A stretch of 64,000 nucleotides of DNA from Pseudoneurospora amorphoporcata. Lineage: Eukaryota > Ascomycota > Sordariomycetes > Sordariales > Sordariaceae. The position numbers were made by a program, and so were the translations under genes. Below the pieces are notes generated by a model. That model made no database searches and was not told the origin of the DNA. It worked only from the letters and a program-made list of their open reading frames with translations. Below, piece by piece: positions 11,043 to 23,119 of this stretch (positions within the stretch are counted from its first letter, which is position 1; each line of letters starts with the position of its first letter). Location of the stretch: positions 1 through 64,000 of the forward strand of contig MU859076.1 in NCBI GenBank assembly GCA_033297205.1, read 5' to 3'.

Positions 11043-13567
11043 ATGCCGTCAGCAGAAAGCACCCCCCGCACCCTTTACGACAAGGTCTTCCAGGCCCATA
11101 TCGTCGACGAGAAGCTCGACGGTACCATTCTCCTCTACATTGACCGCCACTTGGTCCACGAAGTCACCTCTCCTGTAAGTTTTGCGCCCATGCAGGTTTT
11201 GATGCCGAGGAAGCTCCGGTTTCGCAATCCAGTACTAACCCCTTATCAACAGCAAGCTTTTGAGGGTCTCGAGAATGCCGGACGCCAAGTTCGCAGGCCA
11301 GACTGCACCCTCGCTACCACCGATCACGTAAGTTTCAATCCCGTCGCATTGTTTCCTCCCATGATATACCTCCACCCCCCAATTGATAGTGCGGCATACT
11401 GACCCAGGACCCGCCGCTGTAGAATGTCCCCACCACCTCCAGGAAAACGCTCAAGGATATCGGCAGCTTCATCAAGGAGGATGATTCGAGGACGCAGTGC
11501 GTCACCCTCGAGGAGAACGTCAAGAAGTTCGGCATCACATACTTTGGCCTCAGCGACAAGAGGCAAGGCATCGTGCACGTCATCGGCCCCGAGCAGGGCT
11601 TCACCCTTCCCGGCACCACTGTCGTCTGCGGTGACTCCCACACTTCCACCCATGGCGCTTTCGGCGCCCTTGCCTTCGGTATCGGTACCTCCGAGGTCGA
11701 GCACGTCCTCGCCACCCAGTGCCTCATCACCAAGCGCAGCAAGAACATGAGGGTCCAGGTCGACGGTGAGCTCGCGCCCGGTGTCAGCTCCAAGGATGTC
11801 ATCCTCCACGTTATCGGTCAGATCGGCACTGCCGGCGGTACTGGTGCCGTCATCGAGTTCTGCGGCTCCGTCATCCGCAGCCTTAGCATGGAGGCCCGCA
11901 TGTCCATCTGCAACATGTCCATCGAGGCCGGTGCCAGAGCCGGTATGGTCGCTCCCGATGACATCACCTTCGAGTACCTCAAGGGCAGGCCCCTTGCCCC
12001 CAAGTACGGATCCGACGAGTGGAACAAGGCCGTCGCCTACTGGAAGTCTCTCGCCTCCGACGCCGATGCCAAGTATGATATCGATGTCTTCATCGACGGC
12101 AAGGATATCATCCCCACCGTTACCTGGGGTACCTCCCCCGAGGACGTCGTCCCCATCACCGGTGTTGTCCCCGACCCCGAGACCTTCGCTACCGAGGGCA
12201 AGAAGGCCGCTGGCCGTCGCATGATCGAGTACATGGGTCTCGTTCCTGGTACAAAGATGGAGGACATTGAGGTCGACAAGGTTTTCATCGGCTCCTGCAC
12301 CAACTCCCGTATCGAGGATCTCCGAGCTGCCGCCCAGGTCGTCAAGGGCAAGAAGATTGCCGCCAACATCAAGCGCGCCCTCATCGTCCCCGGCTCCGGT
12401 CTCGTCAAGGACCAGGCCGAGGCCGAGGGTCTCGACAAGATCTTCCAGGAGGCCGGTTTCGAGTGGCGCGAGGCCGGTTGCTCCATGTGCCTCGGCATGA
12501 ACCCCGACATCCTCTCCCCCAAGGAGCGTTGTGCCTCCACCAGCAACCGCAACTTCGAGGGTCGCCAGGGTGCCCAGGGCCGCACCCACTTGATGTCCCC
12601 TGTCATGGCCGCCGCCGCCGCCATCGTCGGCAAGCTCGCCGACGTCCGCAAGCTCACCGAGTACAAGTCCTCCCCCCACGTTGAGGCCGCCGTCGTCCCC
12701 GAGACCACCATCGCCGCCGGCAGCGCCAAGGCCCACGCCGACGAGAGCATTGAGGATGATGACGTCCAGAAGGACAGGCTTACCGACCAGCCCCAGGACT
12801 CTTTTCCCCAAGTCAACACCTCCCTCCCCAAGGCTACCGCCGCCGGCCTCCCCAAGTTCACCAGCCTCAAGGGCATCGCCGCGCCCATGGAGAAGGAGAA
12901 CATCGACACGGACGCCATCATTCCCAAGCAGTTCCTCAAGACCATCAAGCGCACCGGCCTGGGTTCCGCCCTCTTCTACGAGATGCGCTTCAACCCCGAC
13001 GGCAGCGAGAACCCGAACTTTGTGCTCAACCGCGAGCCCTACCGTTCCGCCAAGATCATTGTCTGCACCGGCGCCAACTTCGGCTGCGGCTCCTCGCGCG
13101 AGCACGCCCCCTGGGCGCTCAACGACTTCGGCGTCAAGTCCGTCATCGCCCCTTCCTTCGCCGACATCTTCTTCAACAACTCCTTCAAGAACGGCATGCT
13201 GCCCATCCCGCTCAAGGACCAAGCCGCTCTCGAGCGCGTACACGCCGAGGCCGTCGCGGGACGTGAGATCGAGATCGACCTGCCCAACCAGCTGATCAAG
13301 GACGCTCAGGGAAACACCCTCTGCGAGTTCGAGGTCGAGGAGTTCCGGAAGCACTGCCTCGTTAACGGGCTGGACGATATCGGCCTGACGATGCAGATGG
13401 AGGACAAGATTGCCGAGTACGAGGCGCGCATGAGCCAGCAGACTCCCTGGCTGGATGGGCGCGCGTACCTCAAGAGGAAGGGACAGGGTGGCAAGTTGGT
13501 CGCTAAGGCGGTGCCGGTACCCAAGACGAATCGCGGGGAGGAGAAGAAGGAGCCTTTGGAGTGGTAA
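11043..13567 (+). CDS. leu-2: 3-isopropylmalate dehydratase (alpha-isopropylmalate isomerase)
   Basis: Exons 11043-11174, 11253-11327 and 11423-13567 give 783 residues (yeast Leu1 is 779). The enzyme isomerises 2-isopropylmalate to 3-isopropylmalate, the second step of leucine synthesis. The large aconitase-type domain holds the [4Fe-4S] ligand motifs GSCTNSR (about residue 359) and GCSMCLGMNPD (about 420), and the substrate motif CGDSHTSTHGAFG. A linker with acidic runs leads to the swivel domain with NFGCGSSREHAPW (about 621). Large and small subunits are fused, as in other fungi and unlike bacterial LeuC/LeuD. Both introns have GTAAGT donors and lie in the N-terminal 70 codons. Codon use is strongly C-ending, which fits high expression and explains long antisense open frames. 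Neurospora uses the name leu-2 for this gene. Confidence 0.97.
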
Positions 13568-14378
13568 ACTTCAGTCATACATACCACTGCAGAGGGCTGA
13601 GGAAAGAAAAAACAGTTTAAGGAAGGGGGTTGAAAACAAAAAGGAAAAAGAGGAAAAAGTTCGCGCCGCCATAGCAGGAAAGCGGGCGACGCAAGCGGGT
13701 ATATTTTATTTTTCACGTTTTTCATGTCTTGCTTGGTTCCACAAACGCTTGATATCACGGTGTTGCTCTGCGGTTTGCGGGTTTTTGAGTTTATCATGGT
13801 CTCTTATGGTCGACGGTCTTGGCGGAGTGGACAGTCATCGAGGAATGACTCCACAGCTTTATTTTTCAGCTCATTTACGGGTCTAACGTACATAGTTCAT
13901 GGCGCATACATACAATATTGGATGACTTCATTGCCTGTTCATCATGATTATTTGATACGTACCTTGCCTGGTGTGAGTGAAGTGATCATAAACATGGTGG
14001 AACTTGGTGAAGTTGTGAAGCGTTCGGTAATAAGAGATGGGAACTCCTTGGACCAAAGACAATGATGATAGCTATAACATTAAAGCCACAAAGGACTACT
14101 GGGTATATTCCATCTGACCTTTCCTATCTTTCCCTTCTCCCGTCTCACAGGAACGCTCAAAGGCCCTCTATCAGGCGTTGAACACAACGTCGCCACCCTA
14201 CCTCTAGCTTAATCTAGAGGTGCTTCCGGTTCCATTCAATGAGCAAGAATGAAAAAAAGGGAATGAAACAACAGAGTAAAAATACAAATCGCTGTTCATC
14301 ATTTCGTTTCCCACATTATCATGTCCCCTGGTTCCGCTGGTGTCAAACAAAATGTTTGCACGTCATGTTGGGACTTCT
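13568..14378. other. 3' regions of two convergent genes
   Basis: leu-2 and the F-box gene point toward each other here. The first 100 bases after the leu-2 stop are A/G-rich. Nothing else is recognisable. Confidence 0.4.
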
Positions 14379-17300
14379 TCAAAGGCGGCCGCTGAGAACC
14401 TCCTTCTTGAAGATCCTCACCCCCCACACATCATAGAAGCGCATAGTCCCCAGCTTCTCGAAGAAGTTGCTTGACGTAGGCGCCAACTCGTCATCCCCAT
14501 ACCCATCATCAGTACTGGTTTCACCATCCCAGATTTCCGGGGGAGGAAATGTCGGGTATTGGTTGTTGGTGTTGTTGGATGTCCCATTGGTAGTGGTCGC
14601 CGTTGTCGTGGCCTTAGCCTTGCCCTTAGCCTGTTTGGCCGCCAGTCTCCTCTTCCGCTCTTCCACCGACAGCGGCTGGTGAAACTTGATATGGTTCACG
14701 CAGTTGCCTTCGCTCACGGAAATCCATTCGAGGTTCTTAAAAGGAAACTGCGTGAGGTTGTCGATCAAGAACTTCTTCGATTCTGCCGCAAGCGAGGGAC
14801 ACTGGTCATCGCTACGGAGACAGATGATGTGAAGGGCGTGAAGGTTGGTGAGCAAGCGCACGTTTTGGTTGAAGATATGCTGTTGAGGTTCTGAGGTTAG
14901 TAAACTTCTCTGATAGATTCGGTCGATGCTAGGGGCACTTACCAAGGACCTCATACTCATGCTGCAGGCAAGCTCTTCGATATTTCTGCCACGCCGGCAC
15001 AATAGCATGATTGTTTTGGTGTCCAAATCCCATGCCGGGCTGGCCTGGTTCTTGATCATGAGCTTCCGCAGACGAGGCATGTGCTTTTTGAGTGCCAGTC
15101 GCCGAATGTCATCGATATTTGTAACCGTCTTTGGGGTGAAGCTCTCAGGCTTGTATTTGGCCTCTCTCTCAAGCATGAACAGCTCCGTTACCTGATTCAG
15201 TTGGGATACAAATTGCAGGAAACTTGTCGTGACGTTGTCAGTGAAGATCTTGCAAAGCGGGAGAGGGCTTTCCTCGTTCTGGCTCTGAAGGTAAGCCCAA
15301 ATCGGTGCTTGGGGCCCAACATTGAGGAGAGTAATGCGGATGAGCATCCGGATGTCGATCGCCTTCGAAATTACACTGGCTTTTGTCGGAACCAGATAGA
15401 TGCTAAGTGACTGAAGAGGCAAGCCCCTTGTAGTTCGGACGTATTCACTCCTCCGCTGACGCTGGGACTCAATGGTATCCGAGTTGCGAAGACCATAGAT
15501 TTCCTTTTGCGAATCGGCCACCTCAGCCTCGACCACGTTAATCTCGCACCTAGCTTTTTCGATCCCGTTGCTCAGCTCTGTAATCTCCTTCTCGGTTCTA
15601 GCGATACGTTCGGGATCGACAGGCCCGTCTTGCTCGCGCAGTTCTTCGGTTTCCTTGCGAAGGTCGTTAGCTCGTGCCTTATACATCTCAAGTTTTTCGA
15701 TCAAAGTCTGATAGTTAACCTTTTGCGCTACCAAATTGGCCACGGCCTTCTTGACTGAAGTGGGGTCCAGGCCGCCTGCTGCCAAGGATAGAGTTTGCGA
15801 GGATGATAACTCGGGTACAGTCTCTGTGCCCTCAGTTTGAGGACCTGGAGATCCCGGATCGAGTTCGAGTTCTCCGTCGAGCTCTTCAATGTCGATGTCT
15901 TCCGGGATCAAGTCGTCACTTTCCCTTTTTGGCCTGGCAGGAACAGAGGGACCCGCAGCACTTGATTCGCCTTCTGTCTTGACCTTGGTCTGAGCCGACT
16001 GAGAATCGGAACTTGCAGACGTGCTCCCGTTCTCCTTGGTCTTTAGGGAAGCGACATAAGCGCTGGCGGCAGTTTCGATGATATCAAGAGCATCTCGTCG
16101 CATGTCATCCTTCTTCTTCATAAGAACCTCTGCCGCTTTCATCACATTTTGGATAAAGTTTTGGCCAGGGTCCGAGGTCAATGCCCCATCCGGTGTCTTT
16201 TCTTTTGCCTTGATCTTCTTTTGTGGTTTCTTGACAGCATAGTGTTCGACATCGAAGATGCGCCCCAAAACGGACTCCTGTGCCTTCTTTTCCTCTTGCG
16301 CCCGATGTGCCTTCGCTCCAGGGCTCTCGGCCGCACCACTCGATTGCGGATTCGGGTCCAAGCCAGAATTGGACCAGACGGATTCCTCCTCGTCACTGTC
16401 GTCGGTAACGACATCCGGCGCCGGCGGCCTCCGAGCTTGTGATGCAAGGGAATCCGAAAAAGACAGTTTCAGCTTGGTCAAGGTCCCGGCCGAGTTTCTA
16501 ACACAGGTCTTGATTTCTGTTACGATATCCAGGGTCTCAATATCTAGAACGGCAAGACTCTTGAGGTTTTTGAACCCCGATAGGGTTGGGGGCTCCGCGA
16601 GGACCTGAGGTCGCTTCTGCGCTTTTGTTTTGCAGGGGGGCTTGGCAGCGGGAGGTTGATGATGCGGATGCTGCTGAGGGAACGCCTGTGGATGGTGAGA
16701 CTGTTGAGCGAAAGCATGTGAATGAGGGGGTTGTTGACTCTGAACCAAGTAGACAGGATGAAAGGTCGTATTGGCGGTCGTGATCTGTGTCCCAAAGTCA
16801 ATACCCTGCTGCGGAGGAGCCGGGGGCGGATGAGTGCCTGGAGACATCCAGAGTAGCGGCGGCTGGTTGGGAGCAATGAGCGGCGGTGGGTGAAGGGTAT
16901 GAGGGAGCGGAGGTGGCCTTTCATATAGAGATGGGCCTGCCTGCATGCGTATGTGTACGTTTGCGATGGTCTTGATATCGTGTAGCACGGCGTATACGGG
17001 ACGGCTAAGCTCGACGCGGATATTCCACCTGGTAGAGACACAAGGATTAGCACAAACATTCTGGTAACGCTGTACGTGTAGGACTGGGAGTATCTGGATG
17101 GGCGTACTTGAAAGTCTCGAGCTTATTTGCCTTGCGCAGGGTGAGGAGCAGAAGAGTGTTCATGAACTTTCCGCAGCTGTTGCTGAAGAGGTAGGGCTTG
17201 TAGGCAGCTTCGCCCTTGGTACCGGCACTAAGAGTGTCGAGAGAAAGATCTCTGAGATGCTGCGCATAGTCGTAATGGCTGGTCACGAAGGTATCCAGCC

Positions 17301-17583
17301 CGCCAGCCAGACCATCAATGGGGGAGTCGAACGACGGGTCATCCTCGTCAGGGAAAACGATGTGGAACTGGCGATAAAGCTGGGAAGCGGCCAGCTCTCG
17401 GCATTCTTTGGAGGCGAGGGCGAGACAGATGAGGTCGGCTTGGCAACAGTGACTGATGATGTCTTTTTGGATCTCTGACGGGAAGTCCAAGAAGCGGATG
17501 TGAGGGTTCACGGAGGGCGACGCATGACTGTTCTCGTGCGAGTTCATGGCTGCTGCTGAGTCGGGTGCCGAGTGGGAAGACAT
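14379..17583 (-). CDS. F-box protein with long disordered and coiled-coil regions
   Basis: Three minus-strand exons (17108-17583, 14943-17028, 14379-14879) give 1020 residues. Intron 1 (17029-17107) has a GTACGC donor and CTACCAG acceptor; intron 2 (14880-14942) has GTAAGT, branch site TTTACTAAC and CAACAG. Intron 2 is free of stops and a multiple of three, so it could be mistaken for coding. Residues 28-75 (IRFLDFPSEIQKDIISHCCQ and on) form an F-box, the Skp1-binding part of SCF ubiquitin ligases. Then come His/Pro/Gln-rich sequence, acidic linkers, and a charged, probably coiled-coil stretch (KARANDLRKETEELREQ). The C-terminal third (such as HMPRLRKLMIKNQ and LLTNLHALHIICLR) looks like degenerate leucine-rich repeats. 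A role as substrate receptor is inferred; the target is unknown. Confidence 0.82.
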
Positions 17584-17593
17584 CTTGAGCTTC

Positions 17594-17634
17594 TTTTTTT
17601 TTTGGACAAAAAAAAAGAAAAAAAAAAAAAAAAA
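17594..17634 (-). repeat. Homopolymer hairpin in the F-box gene leader
   Basis: On the + strand this is T10 (17594-17603), GGAC, A9 (17608-17616), G, A17 (17618-17634). In the minus-strand transcript it reads U17-C-U9-GUCC-A10 and ends ten bases before the AUG at 17583. The U9 and A9 runs can pair over a four-base loop. This could affect start-codon access, or it may be only a homopolymer expansion. Confidence 0.7.
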
Positions 17635-19061
17635 GAGAGAGGCGGGATACCGATGCGGCAGGTACAGGTAGAAGAAGTAATAGTCTTTCTGTCAGGGCAG
17701 GCGAGAAGCCGAGCAGCCACGTCTACTTTTCATACGATGATGGATAAGCTTTTGGATATGCTTCTGTTTCTGTTAGTTAAGCTGTAGGACGGGTCGGGAC
17801 TTAACGCCCGCTGCGGCTGGGTACCAACGGCGAGTCGGGTAACGCGTCCTGTGGCCGTGCGGTAGTCGTCTGTTTGTTCGGGTCGGAATAAGAGCAAAGC
17901 GCAAATGATGCCCAGAATATGTGATTGATGGTTCGTTCCGTGGACGAAGTGGCAGAGTTGGCCACGTGGAAGAGGTAGTATACTACAACTTTAGCTTGTC
18001 ATTTGATTGTGGTTGCAGTTTCGGGGGGAGTACGGAGCCATAATGAGATCCCGTTAGAGTTGAAAAGGACGAAAGTGAAGGAAAGACGCGGTGGCCCCAG
18101 GTGTCGAGTCGAGTACGAGATGGAAAGTCGAAAGCGGGCAGTGGCTGCAGGCCTGTGGCAGGCAGGGGATGGCTTGTTTACATTGTACCCTGATCTGCCT
18201 TTTAGCGGGCACTGCGGGGGATAGAATGGCGGGGTAGCGGGTTAGGCGCGGGACAGGGAAGGGAAGGACGGCAAAAGACCCACTTTGGCAGCTGAAGTCT
18301 CAGGGACAACGCCTGACTCAACGCCTTGGAAGGCTGTGACAACCGAACCCCACCGACAACATGCTTGTCTCTTTTTCCATGTTTCGCTTTACGAGGGTCT
18401 ATGAGTTGAAGAGTCGAATACCTGCGGCTTCGTTACCAGAACTAGTAGAGACTCTGCAATTGTCATCCCGCCTCTTCAATCAAGCAATCTCCAAGCCCAG
18501 AATGCAGGGGCACGTTTAGAGTGGATTTTGGCTGTGGCTGCCTAGAGTTAAATGTTAGTGCTCCATAAAACTGGCTATGAATGCAACGCTAAAATGACCA
18601 CCTCCGGGCACCGGCCTGCAAACCACAAAAATTCTCTTCGTCTGCGTCCTGCACCTAACTTTGTGTACCTAATAAGGTCGGTGTACCTTACTTCTTGGTT
18701 GTTTCTTTCTTATGGCATCTAATGTAATCAGATGTGCTTCAGGCACCCGGCATCCATCCCATCTTTTCCTCGTCAGAACCAACCCTCGGACTTCTGATTA
18801 TGTATGTGCCTTGGCGCCCCATAACGCCAACCATTTGCCTTGACGATCTCTGCGCCCAGACTCTCTCAGCCTCCGTCGCTCCAATTCCACCCCTGCTATT
18901 GGCAAGATAAGCCGAGTACCTGAATAGTCTGCATTGCCGTGAGCCCGCGCTTGTAAACCCAGCCTCCCCCCCTCCTCTTTTTAACTCGTTTCTTGCTCTT
19001 ACTCTTTTTCTCACATTCTTGATCTTTCCATGATCTGTGTGATTACCGTCCATTGTCCAAA
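17635..19061. promoter_or_regulatory. Divergent intergenic region of the F-box and transglutaminase-like genes
   Basis: No gene is supported in this 1.4 kb. A TGACTCA site (consensus for the bZIP general-control activator CPC-1/Gcn4) lies at 18314-18320, about 740 bases before the start at 19062; one such site can be chance. The last 200 bases before 19062 are rich in CT runs. Confidence 0.35.
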
Positions 19062-21128
19062 ATGGCCGATGTGGAGGAAGAGCCTGTGTTCAACACTCTG
19101 GCGGAGCGTATCGCCGCTCTGAACCAGCAAAAAAACTTCAATGCCCCTTCGACTGCTGGCAAACGGCCTCCGCCCCCGCCCCCCGTTCGAGCCGCAACTG
19201 AGATTCCTGTGATTCATCCGACATCACCGAATCGGAATGAAAGTCCTTCGACCCCACCGCTTCCTCCACGCCCAGCCCGGGCTGCTTCCGCTGTCGTTAG
19301 ACCTCCCCCATTGCCGCGACGAACCACAGAACAAGACATCCCGGAGGACAAGCCGATGCCCACCTTGACCAAGAAGCCGCCACCGCCCCCATTGCCCTCC
19401 CGAAACTCTACACAGGAGACCTCGCCGGCCCTCCCACCTCGACGGACAACCTCAACTTCTCTTCCTGTCCCCGGCGCTCGAAGAAATTCCAACTCGTCCG
19501 ACATCTCGTACCTCTCCAATGTGTCCACATCTTCCTGGAACAATACGGCCTCTTCGTCCGCACGCACTAGCATTACGTCCGATAATGGCCATCCGATGAG
19601 GAAGCTACCGCCAGCGTTCGATCAAGCCAAGCTCCCGCCACTACCTCCGACACGACGTGAGCTCGAAGCAAAGGCCAGGGAAGAAGCACAGCAACAGCAA
19701 GAAAGAGAAGCAAATCCATCAGCTCCGCCCGCCCTGCCCCAAGGCCCCCCGCGACTTCCATCACGTTCTTCCTTACCGCCTCCATCTTCTGCGTCCCGTG
19801 AACCTCCGGCACTACCATCACGCCCATCTCTGCCACCTAGGCTTCCTTCGCGACCAGTCAGGCATTCGACCTTCCCTGACGTCGAGGAAGAGCCGGGCCC
19901 ACCCCTCCCCAACCGCCGTCTGCCGCCTCCACCACTCAGTCACAGACCAAAATCGGTTCCAGAGCCAGCACCACCACCCATCCCGCTAAGCTCCCGACCT
20001 ACACTTGATGCTGTTGTATCTCGAAAAGCCACTGGCACCGAGGTCGTTCCTCGATCAGTCTCCGCCCCTCCAGTCGGTCCTGTCTGCCTCATATGCCGAG
20101 ACTTCTCCGGGCCTGATAGTATTGCGGCACAACATCCGACCTCCTCACTTCCACGTCATGACACCATTCGCTACCTAGCCCACGTCCTCTGTGGCCCGTT
20201 CGACTCGCCCACCGATAAAGCGCGTGCCATCTTCACCTGGTGCCACCACAACATGGCATACGACGTCCACGGCTTCTTCAATAAGTGCGTTCCGCACCAT
20301 TCATCCCCCGCTGAGCAGATATTCAGCGGCAAAGCCGTTTGCCAGGGCTACGCAGAGGTGTACAAAGCCATTGCCCTCGCTGCTGGGCTCGACTGTGTCC
20401 TCATCAGTGGCCACGGCAAGGGATTCGGCCACCACGATCTAGAATCTGGCGCGCCTATTCCTCCTGAAGAAAGCAACCACGCCTGGAACGCGGTCCGCAT
20501 CGACGGCGGTGAATGGAAAATCATCGACGCTTGCTGGGGCGCCGGCCACCTGGGCCCCGACAACCTTTACCATCAGAAGTTCAGCCCGGAGATGTTCTAC
20601 CTGCCCAACGAGATCATCGGCAAAAAACACTTCCCGACGGACCGAAGACACTTTTACCGGTCTGACGGGCGCACACTGACATGGGAGGAGTACATTCTCG
20701 GAGACGGTCCCGCTCCGTGTTGGTACGGCGACGCGGATAAAGACGGACTGGATCAGTTCAGCCTAGAGCCGCGCACGGCCACAATTCCCGTCTACAGCGG
20801 CGAAGTGGTGCGGTTTCAGTTCAGCAAGGTGTGCGTGCACTGGGATCCGGAGAAGAACGGAGGCGGGAAACAGTACCTCTTCGTCGTGGCGATCGAGGGG
20901 CGAGATGGCAGAAAGAAGGATTTCGTGCCCTTGGATACGGACGGGTTCTGGTGGTGGGCAGATATACCTGCTATCGATCTGGGGGCGGCGGGACAGAAGA
21001 TTACGGTGTTTGCTGTCACGACGTTAGATAATAAGTGCGCGAGGGGATTGACGAAGGAGGAGTATTTGAGGAGGAAGGGGAAGTGTGCGTACAGTTTGGC
21101 GGGGATATGTGCTTGGGATTTGGTTTAG
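19062..21128 (+). CDS. Transglutaminase-like domain protein with proline-rich N-terminus
   Basis: A single exon of 688 residues. The frame is open slightly upstream but the first ATG is at 19062, in good context (CAAAATGGC). Residues 1-330 are dominated by polyproline motifs (RPPPPPPVR, KKPPPPPLPSR, LPSRPSLPPRLPSRP) that resemble SH3 and WW ligands. Residues 380-500 hold a transglutaminase-like core: ARAIFTWCHHNMAYDV, then the catalytic-type Cys in GKAVCQGYAEVYKA, His in NHAWNAVRI and Asp in WKIIDACWG. The C-terminal part is beta-rich. Fungal proteins of this kind include relatives of the cytokinesis protein Cyk3, but I see no SH3 domain, so that link is weak. The presence of Cys, His and Asp suggests possible catalytic activity, though many family members act as scaffolds. 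Confidence 0.85.
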   Translation: MADVEEEPVFNTLAERIAALNQQKNFNAPSTAGKRPPPPPPVRAATEIPVIHPTSPNRNESPSTPPLPPRPARAASAVVRPPPLPRRTTEQDIPEDKPMPTLTKKPPPPPLPSRNSTQETSPALPPRRTTSTSLPVPGARRNSNSSDISYLSNVSTSSWNNTASSSARTSITSDNGHPMRKLPPAFDQAKLPPLPPTRRELEAKAREEAQQQQEREANPSAPPALPQGPPRLPSRSSLPPPSSASREPPALPSRPSLPPRLPSRPVRHSTFPDVEEEPGPPLPNRRLPPPPLSHRPKSVPEPAPPPIPLSSRPTLDAVVSRKATGTEVVPRSVSAPPVGPVCLICRDFSGPDSIAAQHPTSSLPRHDTIRYLAHVLCGPFDSPTDKARAIFTWCHHNMAYDVHGFFNKCVPHHSSPAEQIFSGKAVCQGYAEVYKAIALAAGLDCVLISGHGKGFGHHDLESGAPIPPEESNHAWNAVRIDGGEWKIIDACWGAGHLGPDNLYHQKFSPEMFYLPNEIIGKKHFPTDRRHFYRSDGRTLTWEEYILGDGPAPCWYGDADKDGLDQFSLEPRTATIPVYSGEVVRFQFSKVCVHWDPEKNGGGKQYLFVVAIEGRDGRKKDFVPLDTDGFWWWADIPAIDLGAAGQKITVFAVTTLDNKCARGLTKEEYLRRKGKCAYSLAGICAWDLV

Positions 21129-21453
21129 GGGAAGTTTTATTTTGACTTCATACCGCGCTACTTTAGGACATTGGCTGAACGGCACAATGCGCACAGCCAC
21201 ATGTGTTCGGGTTATTTGAGCCTAGACGATTTTAGGTTTCGTACCGGCCTCGAAGGGCTTCTATATAGAACGGATCAAATGGGGCTGGGAGTTTGGGATT
21301 TGGGGTTTTATTTCGGATGGTTTATGGGTTACATACCATCATCTAATGATCACATCCTCTGCCAGCACTTTGACACCCCGAGTATCCCCTCTATACAAGT
21401 GATTTTTTCGGCCAGCTTGATTGCCTTTTCACCTCGAACCAGCTTCACATGCC

Positions 21454-23119
21454 TCACCTCCCCTCCCTCAAAACCCCAACATGAACCACAAACCCCGACG
21501 TCCCTCCCCCTCCTCCCCCTTGGCCGCCCTCGCTCTTTAACCCATCAATCAACATCCCATCAGGCACCCTCCAACACCTAAAATCCTGCACGAACCGCTT
21601 AAGCCACGCCTCAAAGACGTCCGAGTCCCTGAGTACTTGCGCAACAACCACCACCGTTGGCCTCTTCTCCCCGTTACCACTAGTAGTGTTGTCGGACTGT
21701 CGTAACCGGCAAATATCGACGCAAGTGGTAACGAAGGGGTCGACTAATGCTTCGTTATAGATACAGTCGCAAGCAACCACCAGATCAAAGCTCGATGAAG
21801 CTGGTTGAGCCAGGGAAGAAGTCGGCGTGTCTGTTTCCCAGTCCAGTGCCCTGAACACGAGTCTCTCCCCGGGTCCCTCTTGCCCTCTGCCGTTGGTGCC
21901 CTCCTGGGTTGTTTGCTTGGTCGGTTTCTTGCTCTTACTGCCAGATTGCTGTTGTCGAGATACCGCCGCCCCCCAGTTCTCGGTAATGTTCTTCTCCGCC
22001 AACTTGCCCACGTACCCCTGGTCCGTCAACACGTACCGGGAGACTTTGGGAGCGAGTAATAGACCGACTATGGCGGAGGTGCCGGCTCCTAGTTCGATTA
22101 CGGTCGTTGTCGAGGAAGATGAAGGGTCATGGTGGTTGAAGAGGTTGAGGTGCGTGGAGAGGGGGTTGGGCGGGGAGGAAATCCAGGAGGCGAAGAGGGG
22201 GGTTATTCGCCACGTTACTTTTTGGGTTTGAAAGGTTGTTTAGTTTTTGGTTCTGAGGGAGGAGGGGTGGTGGTGGTGGATGGGAGAAGGTGAGAAGGGG
22301 TATTAGGTAGGAAGTGGGAAGCGGGAAGCGGGTAAAGAGCTGGGAGAGTTGGGAGGGATGAGAAGACTTTGGGAAGTGTTTGAAAGAGGTATGGAAAGGG
22401 TCGATTTATGAAGTGCCCGGATAGAGTTCAGATGAAAACCAAGATGCGATGCAATAAGGGAGCGTTATGTTGGTGCGCACGAGTGACTATACATATGCGT
22501 GACACTGTTACATGTGTAAATGTAAATGTGTGCTCGATGCTACAGCAACGTGGACAGGAAAAGCACAGGGGAGACGGGATGGAAGTGCATCGAGAACCGA
22601 TGACTGACAGACGCCAAAGTCAACAATGAGAGCTGTTGCTCCAGCAACGGTTAAGGAGATGATGATCAGGGCCAAGGGTAGGGTGGTGGTGGTGGTGGTG
22701 GATAACGGCCTGGTCCCGAGGAGCAGGTGCAATGGCATGGAATGGCTGGGTGGGTTTTGGGAGGTAATTTACGCACCGGCTCCGGTGGTACCTCCGGCAC
22801 GGGCCGAGGAAAGGATTCCCGGTGATTGATGGATCGTGAGGTCTTGACCGGCCACCGTGAGTTGCAAGACGGCGGTCTTTGGGTCGATGATTCCCAGATC
22901 TGAGGAGGGCAGATCTTGGGCGTAGAGATCATATGTCTCTGTTTTTGGTCAGCTTTATGGGGAACTTTTTCCTGCTACGAAGGAGGCACTCGCGCGCAAA
23001 CCTTGATCAGCATCGTCCGAGTCCTTGATCTCGTTTCCGAGCAGTCGCAAAAAGCCTTGTAGCTCTTCGCAGCGTTGCCCCTCTTCTTGCTGCCTCTCCA
23101 TTGTAATATCATTGACCAT
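21454..23119 (-). CDS. rkm5: RKM5/METTL21-type protein-lysine methyltransferase
   Basis: Three minus-strand exons (23002-23119, 22777-22938, 21454-22217) give 347 residues (yeast Rkm5 is 367). The C-terminal exon carries the family signature WRITPLFASWI, the SAM-binding motif VIELGAGTSAIVGLLLAP, then LTDQGYV and DLVVACDCIYNEALVDPF. That exon has no upstream ATG and is closed by a stop just before its acceptor. The missing N-terminus is found 560 bases away: an exon ending in TVAGQDLTIHQSPGILSSARAGGTTGA, which runs directly into V-TWRITPLF when joined. The joining intron (22218-22776, GTGCGT donor, ACTAAAC branch, AAAAAG acceptor) is 559 nt, long for this gene set. Intron 1 (22939-23001) uses a weak GTTTGC donor. 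The family methylates lysines on ribosomal or other proteins; the substrate here is inferred. Confidence 0.78.

Noticed and set aside
11324..13354. A 676-codon open frame antisense to leu-2
   Set aside because: It is a shadow of strong C-ending codon bias; the translation is Gly/Leu/Val/Asp-rich without family features, while the sense strand encodes a complete known enzyme.
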